Shown here: piece after piece, positions 26,107 to 32,807 of the stretch
How positions within the stretch are numbered: the first letter of the stretch is position 1
Layout of the letters: the number at the start of each line of letters is the position of its first letter
Assembly (NCBI GenBank): GCA_045226015.1
Contig: JBGVBY010000009.1
Coordinates: 1-32,807 of the forward strand
Length of the DNA: 32,807 bases
Source of the DNA: UBA2450 sp045226015
GTDB taxonomy: Bacteria > Bacillota_I > Bacilli_A > RFN20 > CAG-826
Direction of reading: 5' to 3'
The notes under the pieces: generated by a model
Told to the model about the DNA's origin: nothing
The model's input: only the letters and a program-made list of their open reading frames with translations
Database searches by the model: none
Position numbers and translations under genes: made by a program

Positions 26107-29100
26107 ATGAAAAAATCAGTTTTTAAAAATATATCATTATCTATTGTTGGTTTATTAGGTCTTGGCGTTATAACATTTGGCGCTGTTTCATTTAGTGAAC
26201 ATAAAAAAGATAACATTAATGTCGCCTTAGCATATGAAGGAACACCTTTACCTACTAGTGGCACGTTATCATCAGGAACATATTATTTAAGTTCTGATTT
26301 AACTGTTTCTTCACAATTAAAAATTACTTCTGGTGACGTTATTGTAAATCTTAATGGCCACACCTTAAATGGTGGTGGCCGAGATAAAGGTATTTTTTAC
26401 GTAACTGGTGGAACATTAACGGTTAATGGTAAGGATGATGAAACAGGTAACCGTGGTGCATTAAATAATGGCGGAGGTTATTATCCAGGTAGTGGCTATA
26501 GTTATGGCGGTGCGCTTTATATCACTGCCGGTGCGGCAACGTTTAGCGACCTTGACATTACTAATTGTCAATCTAACTGGGGCGGTGCCATATCTATGAG
26601 CAATAGCGCCGTTACTCTTAATAATTGTAATTTGTCTAACAATATGGACACTAACGGCTATGGGTTTTATGGTGTCATTAGGGTTGGGGATTCTTCTGCC
26701 GCCGGGACAGGTCTAACTGTAAATGGTGGTGAGATGTTTTCTAATGATGGTGCTATATCTGTAGGTAGTAATGCAAAGGCCACAATAAATGGCGCTTATA
26801 TTCACGACAACGAAAAACTTGGTGTTCGTGATGACGCTAGTGAGGGTTTAAAAATATCTGGTAACACTATTATCAAGAATAATAATAATTCCTCACCTAG
26901 AAATTTAGTATTAAATAATAATACCGTTAAAGTTGGAATTGTATCTGAATTAGGTAATGATGCCTATATCGGTGTCACTGTTTCTGGTGATACCAAGGGT
27001 GTTTTCACCAATAGTACAGACACATCATTAAATGATGCCAGTAAATTCTTTAGTGATGATAGTGGTTATGGAGTTGACAAGAACGATGACGGACAATTGT
27101 TTTTAAGAGCAGTTAGTACAGTTACATATAGTACCGAATACGGTACTGCGCCTGATCCTGTAAAAGTTTTCACTGGCAGTACCATTCCTAGCGAACCAAT
27201 TTCCCCAACTGCGGAAGGATATGTTTTCGGTGGTTGGTATAAAGAGAGTTCCTTTGAAAATGCCTGGGATTTTGCTACTGATACAGTAGACTCAGATATA
27301 ACTTTATACGCTAAATGGTATAATCCCGCGACTGCCAATGTTATTAAATTAATTAATGATATTGGTGACCTTACATATGATGGTGGAGTCGATGACTCTT
27401 TAGAAGATATCGTTGCAGCAAAAACCGCTTATGATGCTTTAACCGATGAACAAAAAGCAGATGTCGATGAAGTTTATAAAGATATTTTGGACCACGATAT
27501 TGTGGTTTATAACCATGTCGATAACGCTGGTGATTTAATCAAAGCCATTCCTGAGGCCAGTAATTCTCAAGACTATTACAATGCGGTTGAGGATGCTAAA
27601 GCAGCATACTATGCTTTGACCGATGAAGAAATGGCAATTTTAAACGCTGATCCTAACTTTAATTATTTAAAGGTATTAAATGATAATGTCGCCGCTAAAG
27701 AAGTTATCGAACTCATCAATGATATTGGTGATATCGAATATAACGGTGGCACAGACGACTCACTAGATGATATTGAAGCAGCAGAAGATGCATATAATGA
27801 TTTATCTGATGACCAAAAAGCTTTAGTGGATCTCGCTAATCACGATGACTTAGAAGAAGCACGTGAAACTTATGACGAAGTTGATGATGCAGTTAATTTA
27901 ATTGCATCCATCGGTAATGTCTCTCATGGTGGAGCATCTGATTCTCAAGAAGCGATTGAAGCCGCTAGAGAAGCATATGATTCTTTAACCGATGAACAAA
28001 AAGCTTTAGTGGATTCTTACAATGATTCTGGTAAGACCTTAAAAGATGATGAAGCTGTCTATGGTGCGATGGAAGCAATCGACTCGATTGGAGACGTTAC
28101 TTATAGCGCTGAAAGCGAAGAAGCTATCAAACACGCTAGAGAAGTCTATGATTCATTAACCGATGATCAAAAAGATCAACTCGGTGAAGTTTATGTCAAG
28201 ATTCTCACCGATGCTGAAAGCAAATATTCTTCTTTAGGACAAAAAGGTGACATCTTATTTATCGTTTTGATTATTGTTGCTTCACTTGCTCTTATCGGTG
28301 GATTAGTATTCTTATATTTCCTCATTAAAAAGAAAAAGAATAAAGATGACGATGACCAAAATAATGAAAACCTTAAAAAAGGACAACAAACAAAAGCTTA
28401 TTCCGTTGGTGGATTAGTGACTTTTATTACCTTAGTTAGTCATTATTTAGACGCAAAATATATTGTCCTTTATGTCATAGCCTTTTTAGCGATTGTTGTT
28501 TGGATAGTTTGTTTAATCATGGCCTTAAATATTAAAAGAAAGAAGGCTATTAAAGAAGAAATTAAACCTCAACAAGTTAAAGAAATTAAGCCACAAGAAG
28601 GTAATGAAGATGAAGAAGAAGTGGAAACTATCACTGATGAAAAAGGAAATATCTTCCAAATCAGATTTGTAAAATCTTTCACCGCTAAACTTATTCAGTC
28701 TCCTATTGAAACTAAAAAGTATTATGAAGAACTTAAAAATGAAGTTCTCTCTTATAAAGGAACACATTCTAGAATTTCGTGGCATTTCGATAGCGTAAAC
28801 GCTGGACGAAATTACATCTTAAAGTTTGCTATTAGAGGAAAGACATTATGTGTCTATTTCCCTCTTGATAGTGAGAAATTGGAAGATAAGTATAAAGTTG
28901 AAAAAGCGGAAACTAAACGCTATGAAGATGTTCCATGTTTGTATCGAATTAAAAATGATCGAAGATGTGGTTATGCAAAAGATTTAATCGCTATGGTGGC
29001 CTCTAATCTCGGTTTAGAAAAAGGTGAAGAGCAACATGAAGTCTATTCAAATCTTCCATATGAAGAGAATAAACCACTTATCGCCAGAGGTTTAATTAAA

Positions 29101-29679
29101 GAACTTAAAGTCAAAGTAAATAAACCTGCTGAGGCTCCTGTTATCTTAGAAAGCAAAGTCAACTCTGAAGGCGATGAAGTAGTATTAACTAAAGATGGCA
29201 GTGGTAACTTATTTGAAATTAGATATGTCAAATCATTTACCGCAAAGCTCTCTCAAAGTGAGGAAGAAGTTAAAGATTATTATGCAATCTTAAAGAATTA
29301 TGTTCTCTCTTATAAAGGAGTCCATTCTCGAATTAGTTGGCACTATGATGCAATTAATGTTAGCAGAGACTACATATTAAAATTTGCGATTAGAGGCAAA
29401 ACACTATGTGTCTATTTCGCCTTAGATGCTTCTAAATTAGACAAGAAATATAAAGTTGAAGAGGCTAAAGGAAATAGATATATGGAAGTTCCGTGCTTAT
29501 ATCGAATTAAAAATGATCGAAGATGTGAATACGCTAAAGAGCTCATCGATTTATTAATGAAAGAACACGGATTAAAGCAAGGTGATATTCCTAATGAGGA
29601 CTATCATATTAAAAAAGAATCCACAAGATCGTTACTTGATAGAGGTTTAATTAAGGAAGTTAAATCTATGATTCATTGA
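26107..29679 (+). CDS. Giant surface protein with beta-helix head, InlB repeat, five helical repeats and shared cytoplasmic tail; C-terminus truncated
   Basis: 1190 aa; SD AAAGGGG nine bases before the ATG. A signal peptide covers about 1-42. Residues 50-310 look like a right-handed beta-helix with Asn/Gly-rich coils (for example GDVIVNLNGHTLNGGG, then GGALYITAGA and GGAISMSNSA). One InlB-type repeat ends in GGWYKES and LYAKW (about 335-402). Five helical repeats (about 405-711) of the ARxAYDSLTDEQK type follow. A membrane helix (about 716-738) and a two-helix hairpin (about 772-806) precede two cytoplasmic domains (about 838-980 and 1018-1161) very similar to those of the protein at 7947. 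The frame stops at TGA (29677-29679) in the linker. The uL15-like end of the paralogue continues immediately afterwards in another frame (29664-29834). Either the gene has lost this domain or a frameshift is used. Confidence 0.88.
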   Translation: MKKSVFKNISLSIVGLLGLGVITFGAVSFSEHKKDNINVALAYEGTPLPTSGTLSSGTYYLSSDLTVSSQLKITSGDVIVNLNGHTLNGGGRDKGIFYVTGGTLTVNGKDDETGNRGALNNGGGYYPGSGYSYGGALYITAGAATFSDLDITNCQSNWGGAISMSNSAVTLNNCNLSNNMDTNGYGFYGVIRVGDSSAAGTGLTVNGGEMFSNDGAISVGSNAKATINGAYIHDNEKLGVRDDASEGLKISGNTIIKNNNNSSPRNLVLNNNTVKVGIVSELGNDAYIGVTVSGDTKGVFTNSTDTSLNDASKFFSDDSGYGVDKNDDGQLFLRAVSTVTYSTEYGTAPDPVKVFTGSTIPSEPISPTAEGYVFGGWYKESSFENAWDFATDTVDSDITLYAKWYNPATANVIKLINDIGDLTYDGGVDDSLEDIVAAKTAYDALTDEQKADVDEVYKDILDHDIVVYNHVDNAGDLIKAIPEASNSQDYYNAVEDAKAAYYALTDEEMAILNADPNFNYLKVLNDNVAAKEVIELINDIGDIEYNGGTDDSLDDIEAAEDAYNDLSDDQKALVDLANHDDLEEARETYDEVDDAVNLIASIGNVSHGGASDSQEAIEAAREAYDSLTDEQKALVDSYNDSGKTLKDDEAVYGAMEAIDSIGDVTYSAESEEAIKHAREVYDSLTDDQKDQLGEVYVKILTDAESKYSSLGQKGDILFIVLIIVASLALIGGLVFLYFLIKKKKNKDDDDQNNENLKKGQQTKAYSVGGLVTFITLVSHYLDAKYIVLYVIAFLAIVVWIVCLIMALNIKRKKAIKEEIKPQQVKEIKPQEGNEDEEEVETITDEKGNIFQIRFVKSFTAKLIQSPIETKKYYEELKNEVLSYKGTHSRISWHFDSVNAGRNYILKFAIRGKTLCVYFPLDSEKLEDKYKVEKAETKRYEDVPCLYRIKNDRRCGYAKDLIAMVASNLGLEKGEEQHEVYSNLPYEENKPLIARGLIKELKVKVNKPAEAPVILESKVNSEGDEVVLTKDGSGNLFEIRYVKSFTAKLSQSEEEVKDYYAILKNYVLSYKGVHSRISWHYDAINVSRDYILKFAIRGKTLCVYFALDASKLDKKYKVEEAKGNRYMEVPCLYRIKNDRRCEYAKELIDLLMKEHGLKQGDIPNEDYHIKKESTRSLLDRGLIKEVKSMIH

Positions 29680-29834
29680 TTGAAAAAGGATTGGTACCTT
29701 CTAAATGCTGTCACATAAAAGTTCTTGCTAGAGGAGAATTAGACAAGAAATTACATGTGGTCGCTAATGAGTACTCATTACAAGCCATTAAGATGATAGT
29801 CTTAGTGGGTGGTACTGTTAAAAAGATCAAATAA
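29664..29834 (+). pseudogene. Out-of-frame uL15-like C-terminal remnant of the 26107 gene
   Basis: The frame one base behind the surface gene has no stop from 29664 to TAA at 29832-29834. It reads DSLIEKGLVPSKC, then HIKVLARGELDKKLHV and YSLQAIKMIVLVGGTVKKIK. This lines up with the final 53 residues of the 7947 protein (ALKKKKLVSSKC, VKVLARGTLDKRL, YSIQAVKMIVLMDGHAKKIK). The corresponding ~200 bases of linker (12834-13034 in the paralogue) are absent, and the loss is not a multiple of three. No ATG or ribosome site precedes the remnant (TTG at 29676 is the only candidate start), so it is most likely the result of an out-of-frame deletion; a sequencing or assembly error cannot be excluded. Confidence 0.8.
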
Positions 29835-29855
29835 AAATAATAGATATATTAATTG

Positions 29856-29863
29856 AAAGGAGA
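29856..29863 (+). promoter_or_regulatory. Ribosome binding site choosing the MscS start at 29872
   Basis: GAAAGGAGA has its GGAG at 29859-29862. The ATG at 29866 would be only three bases away, while the in-frame ATG at 29872 is nine bases away, so the second is the better start. Confidence 0.65.
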
Positions 29864-29871
29864 ATATGATT

Positions 29872-30900
29872 ATGTTCGGATTAAAAAGCAAAAAATTATC
29901 TATTTTTGAAAAGGTGTTTGGATGTGTTTTCCTAGCGTTAACGCTCGCCTATTTTATCTTACTTGCCTTTGGCAAATGGATATTCCCTACCAATAGTGTT
30001 TTCTATCGTAGCTTAAATATCTTCTCTGGAGCGAGTGATCCAAATGTCTTTGTGAGAATCTTAAGCTATTCATTCTTTATCTTTGGAAGTAGCTATATAG
30101 TAAGATTATTACTTACTTTGTGCTTGCCTCTTTTAAAGAAAACAAAAGGATTATTAACCATTTTGATTTCTGTGATTAAATACGCAGCGGTCTTAGTGTG
30201 GGTCTTCTTTGTCTTAAGTAGCTTTGGAGTTAATACCACCGTGATTTTGGCCGGTATTGGTATTGTTTCCTTAATTGTCGGTTTAGCTATTCAACCTTTA
30301 CTTGCCGATATTATCGCTGGCTTATTCATCGTCTTTGAAGATGTCTTTAATGTTGGTGATGTTATCGTTGCTGATGGATTTAGAGGACAAGTTAAAGAAA
30401 TTGGAATGAGACACACTCAACTTGTTGATGCTGGAGGAAATATTAAAGTCATTAATAATTCTGATATCCGTTCCATGGTTAACTTAACTGATCAATTATC
30501 ATTAGTTTCAGTTGATATGTCGATTGAATATGGTGAATCTCTTGAAAGAGTGGAAGCTGTTATTGCTCAAAACCTTGAACAAATTAAAAAAGCTATTCCT
30601 AAAATTGTTGAAGGACCATTCTATAAAGGTGTTTCCGCTTTAGCGGATTCTTCAGTCAATTTAAGATTCTTTGCAATGTGTGAAGAAGAAGATCGCTTCC
30701 AAGTTGAAAGAGACTTAAATAGACAATTCAAATTATTATTTGATAAGAACAATATCAATATTCCATTCCCACAAGTGGTGGTTAATAAACCAGTGGAATT
30801 CGCTAATGCGACTGCAAGTGAGAAAAAGATTGCAGAAGAATTTGTTAATGAACAAAAAGAATTATCAGGAAATTTAGAAGACGTTAATAATAAAGACTAA
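29872..30900 (+). CDS. MscS-family mechanosensitive ion channel
   Basis: 342 aa from the preferred start (two residues longer if 29866 is used). Two or three membrane helices (about 10-35, 58-85, 95-118) precede the pore helix segment with the Gly/Ala pattern AGIGIVSLIVGLAIQPLLAD and FEDVFNVGDVI, followed by the beta domain (DGFRGQVKEIGMRHTQLVD, NNSDIR). A C-terminal alpha/beta region with a charged tail completes it. The domain order and length match small MscS channels, which open under membrane tension and protect against osmotic downshock. No promoter is obvious in the 37 bases after the surface-protein remnant, so it may be read from upstream. The next gene follows after five bases in the same operon. 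Confidence 0.92.
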   Translation: MFGLKSKKLSIFEKVFGCVFLALTLAYFILLAFGKWIFPTNSVFYRSLNIFSGASDPNVFVRILSYSFFIFGSSYIVRLLLTLCLPLLKKTKGLLTILISVIKYAAVLVWVFFVLSSFGVNTTVILAGIGIVSLIVGLAIQPLLADIIAGLFIVFEDVFNVGDVIVADGFRGQVKEIGMRHTQLVDAGGNIKVINNSDIRSMVNLTDQLSLVSVDMSIEYGESLERVEAVIAQNLEQIKKAIPKIVEGPFYKGVSALADSSVNLRFFAMCEEEDRFQVERDLNRQFKLLFDKNNINIPFPQVVVNKPVEFANATASEKKIAEEFVNEQKELSGNLEDVNNKD

Positions 30901-30905
30901 TAAAT

Positions 30906-32546
30906 ATGGATTTAGAAAAAAACGAATTACATATTGATAACGATAACGATATTTATCACGCTGAAGAGATAAATAATCTCCAACAGGGCAAAGAAGTTTT
31001 TCATATTAATCATGAATGTTACTTTTCTAATGAAAAATTTGATGAAGCAAAAGAATTAAATAATTTCTCTACTTCTATTAGAAATAAACCTCTTAAACAA
31101 GAAAGACGTAATTCAAAACAAACCTCTAATGCTTCAGGAGCCGCTAGTAGTGGAAGCGCTTCAATTAGTGTTGGAGCAGCTTCAATTGCTCTTCCTTCTG
31201 TTGTGGTTGCTTTAGTAGGAGCGATTGCTGTTATTGGAGTCTCTTCTGGACTTATTCAAATCCCACCTTCTAATCACGTCTCACTATTCATGAGCAGAAG
31301 TACTGAATTAGGATTTGTAATTGATCGAGACCCAAATAAATCATATGTCATGTATTTGACTAATGAAGAATATTCATATTCTGAAGCTGTTGATTTCATT
31401 GATCAAGTCGTCTTTACAGATTTAATTCCTAACACCGTTTACGATTTGGCGGTTTATGAAACGAGTGTAGATCCAAATGTACTCGTATATACCGGAAATT
31501 ATTTAACTCCAGCTTATGATCTATATTCTTCTTCGATTACTAACGCTATTCATGAAGGAGATATTTTAACCTTTGACGTCAATTATGAAGGAAACAATAT
31601 CGATTTCGTCACTATTATAGTCTATGGAGACAATAACCAAGTTATTTATAAATATGAAGGTTCTCCAATATATATAGTAACTGTAAACGTTGCTGGATTT
31701 GAAAATGTAACTTGTTCTGTTGCAATAAATGGACAAATGACTCATTATGAGCAGTTATATGCAAGTCAAGAAATCATTCATGTCACTAGCGTTTCTTTAG
31801 ATCAATCATCATTAGAACTTTCTGTTGGTGATACTTATGAATTTGTCGCAACAGTTCTTCCTGAAAATGCAACAAATAAAGAATTGATTTGGTCTAGTAG
31901 CAATAGCAGTGTTGTTAGTGTTGATAACGGAGTCATTAATGCACTTAATGAAGGAAAGGCTACTATAACTGTTAAATCTAAAGATGGATTTAAATCCGCG
32001 AATTGTGAAGTGACAGTTAATAAAGAACCATCAATCATTCATGTTAGTAGCGTTTCATTAAATAAAACCACATTAAATATGGAGACTGGAGATCGTTACA
32101 CATTACTAGCGACAGTTTTACCAAGTGATGCAGATGATAAATCAGTCAATTGGAGTAGTAGTAACGAATCAGTTGCCACTGTTAATAGCAAAGGTAAAAT
32201 CACTGCTGTTAGTGCAGGACAAGCTATTATTACAGTAACTACTACTGATGGTGGTTTAACTGCTTCATGTACTGTTAATGTTACTCAAAAAATAGTCCCG
32301 GCTACTGGTATAAATCTTAATTATAGCGAATTAGAACTCAGTGTAGGTGGTAGTGAAAGCTTAGTTGCTACTGTCTTACCAACTAACGCGACCAATAAAG
32401 AAGTAATTTGGTCATCCACTAATGAAGCTGTAGTCACAGTTGATGAAAATGGATTAGTTAGCGCCGTTGGCGCAGGTGATGCCATTATTGTTGTTAAAAC
32501 AGTCGATGGTGGTTATCAAGATTTCTGTACTATAACAGTAATTTGA
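30906..32546 (+). CDS. Membrane-anchored protein with three C-terminal BIG2 Ig-like domains
   Basis: 546 aa. There is no signal peptide. About 75 hydrophilic residues are followed by a Ser/Ala/Gly-rich stretch and one membrane helix (about 97-118, IALPSVVVALVGAIAVIGV), so the N-terminus is predicted inside and the rest outside. Residues about 125-290 are beta-rich; a fibronectin III-like fold is suggested by DLIPNTVYDLAVYE. Three BIG2 domains (about 296-375, 378-460, 464-546) share the motifs VSLDQSSLELSVGD, WSSSNxSVVxV and xGxATITV. BIG2 domains occur in surface adhesins and cell-wall proteins. It is preceded after five bases by the MscS gene, without a clear ribosome site. Co-expression with the channel suggests an envelope role, but no direct function can be stated. 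Confidence 0.85.
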   Translation: MDLEKNELHIDNDNDIYHAEEINNLQQGKEVFHINHECYFSNEKFDEAKELNNFSTSIRNKPLKQERRNSKQTSNASGAASSGSASISVGAASIALPSVVVALVGAIAVIGVSSGLIQIPPSNHVSLFMSRSTELGFVIDRDPNKSYVMYLTNEEYSYSEAVDFIDQVVFTDLIPNTVYDLAVYETSVDPNVLVYTGNYLTPAYDLYSSSITNAIHEGDILTFDVNYEGNNIDFVTIIVYGDNNQVIYKYEGSPIYIVTVNVAGFENVTCSVAINGQMTHYEQLYASQEIIHVTSVSLDQSSLELSVGDTYEFVATVLPENATNKELIWSSSNSSVVSVDNGVINALNEGKATITVKSKDGFKSANCEVTVNKEPSIIHVSSVSLNKTTLNMETGDRYTLLATVLPSDADDKSVNWSSSNESVATVNSKGKITAVSAGQAIITVTTTDGGLTASCTVNVTQKIVPATGINLNYSELELSVGGSESLVATVLPTNATNKEVIWSSTNEAVVTVDENGLVSAVGAGDAIIVVKTVDGGYQDFCTITVI

Positions 32547-32567
32547 TAATAGCAAATTATGTTATTC

Positions 32568-32594
32568 AAGGTGATGTAATGCATCACCTTTTTT
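32568..32594 (+). terminator. Rho-independent terminator after the BIG2 gene
   Basis: AAGGTGATG (32568-32576) and CATCACCTT (32582-32590) form a perfect 9-bp stem with a 5-base loop, followed by TTTT. Confidence 0.88.
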
Positions 32595-32635
32595 ATATGC
32601 TTTTTTATAATAAAAAACACGCACTTTTACGTACG

Positions 32636-32699
32636 TGTCTCGACAATCGATGATGTCTCCAATTGTCGACACCCTAATATGTTTTAAGGTCCAATTGTC
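32636..32699. repeat. Interrupted hairpin and repeated TCCAATTGTC motif in the terminal spacer
   Basis: GTGTCTCGACAAT and ATTGTCGACAC pair over about 11 bp with a two-base bulge (about 32635-32672). The motif TCCAATTGTC occurs at 32658-32667 and again at 32690-32699, 32 bases apart. The remainder of the 32595-32740 spacer is AT-rich with no gene seen. It may be a regulatory RNA, an intergenic repeat or the end of a mobile element; I cannot decide. Confidence 0.45.
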
Positions 32700-32749
32700 C
32701 GTACACGAATTTGCTCTAATAAAAAAGAGGATATGGTTATAACACTTAA

Positions 32750-32807
32750 CTAATAATGTTTATGCATTTGTCGATATTCAAATGGAGTGGTATCGGTTTT
32801 TTCTTTG
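32750..32807 (-). CDS. 3' fragment of a minus-strand gene, possibly AraC-type regulator C-terminus
   Basis: The minus-strand frame entering at the right edge ends in KEKTDTTPFEYRQMHKHY and a TAG at 32752-32750. The stretch K-x-x-T-D-x-TPxEYR matches the ending of AraC-family DNA-binding domains (TGxTPxEYR). IS3-type transposases can end in TPxEYR too, so a transposase is the alternative. Only 18 codons are visible and no upstream part is in the window. Confidence 0.35.
   Translation of the reverse strand, partial: KEKTDTTPFEYRQMHKHY

Noticed and set aside
29677..29834. TGA at 29677 read as tryptophan (alternative code) to restore the uL15-like end
   Set aside because: Reading through in frame meets TAA after about 12 codons and does not give the uL15-like sequence; other genes use TGA as stop.
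32606..32611. TATAAT as a promoter facing right
   Set aside because: No plus-strand gene follows in the window and the surrounding sequence is AT-rich, so a chance match is likely.
1..32807. CRISPR arrays, tRNA or rRNA genes
   Set aside because: No regularly spaced repeats of CRISPR type and no tRNA or rRNA-like segments were seen in the short intergenic regions.
32750..32807. Right-edge fragment as a definite IS3 transposase
   Set aside because: TPxEYR endings occur in both transposases and AraC regulators; with 18 codons the AraC pattern fits slightly better, so no mobile element was called.

Overview
The window (low GC, roughly one third by eye) uses the standard bacterial code: TGA is a real stop for the phosphopantetheinyl transferase and the NRPS, and tryptophan is TGG. 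Gram-positive style surface proteins, a Sfp-type transferase and RsbU/RsbV/RsbW-like partners point to a host-associated, probably gut, member of the Bacillota (Bacilli/RF39/Erysipelotrichales-like). That placement is inference. Every convincing gene is on the + strand except one TetR regulator and a gene fragment at the right edge.

Layout. (1) 17-3352: cell-surface protein with bacterial Ig-like domains and a C-terminal membrane anchor. (2) 3504-5748: small housekeeping-like genes: a Lys-rich 71-aa protein, an alpha/beta hydrolase and a GNAT-like acyltransferase. (3) 5812-7836: a LytS/YpdA-type histidine kinase and a response regulator with a SARP-like output domain, followed by a perfect tandem 11-bp repeat in front of (4) 7947-13199, a 1750-aa surface protein. 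Its cytoplasmic tail carries two copies of an unnamed ~140-aa domain and ends in a domain resembling ribosomal protein uL15. (5) 13273-25293: one tight operon of Sfp-type transferase, two-module NRPS (C-A-T-C-A-T-reductase), MATE transporter fused to an RsbW-like ATPase domain, STAS protein and membrane PP2C phosphatase with a C-terminal ATPase-like domain. (6) 25355-25942 (minus): TetR regulator with inverted repeats in its upstream region. (7) 26107-29679: a second giant surface protein with the same membrane and cytoplasmic tail as (4) but a different extracellular head. Its uL15-like end is out of frame, apparently through a deletion. (8) 29872-32546: an MscS channel and a membrane protein with three BIG2 domains. 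(9) The right end holds a terminator, an interrupted hairpin with short repeats and the end of a minus-strand gene.

How the genes fit together. The NRPS operon should make a reductively released dipeptide: an aldehyde, possibly N-acylated, or its cyclised pyrazinone-type product. The transferase would activate the NRPS and the MATE protein would export the product. The phosphatase/STAS/ATPase trio looks like a complete partner switch, but no sigma factor is encoded and the ATPase half is tethered to the transporter, so export itself may be what is switched. The two giant surface proteins flanking this operon share a tail but not a head, which suggests a modular sensor or adhesin family with a cytoplasmic partner.
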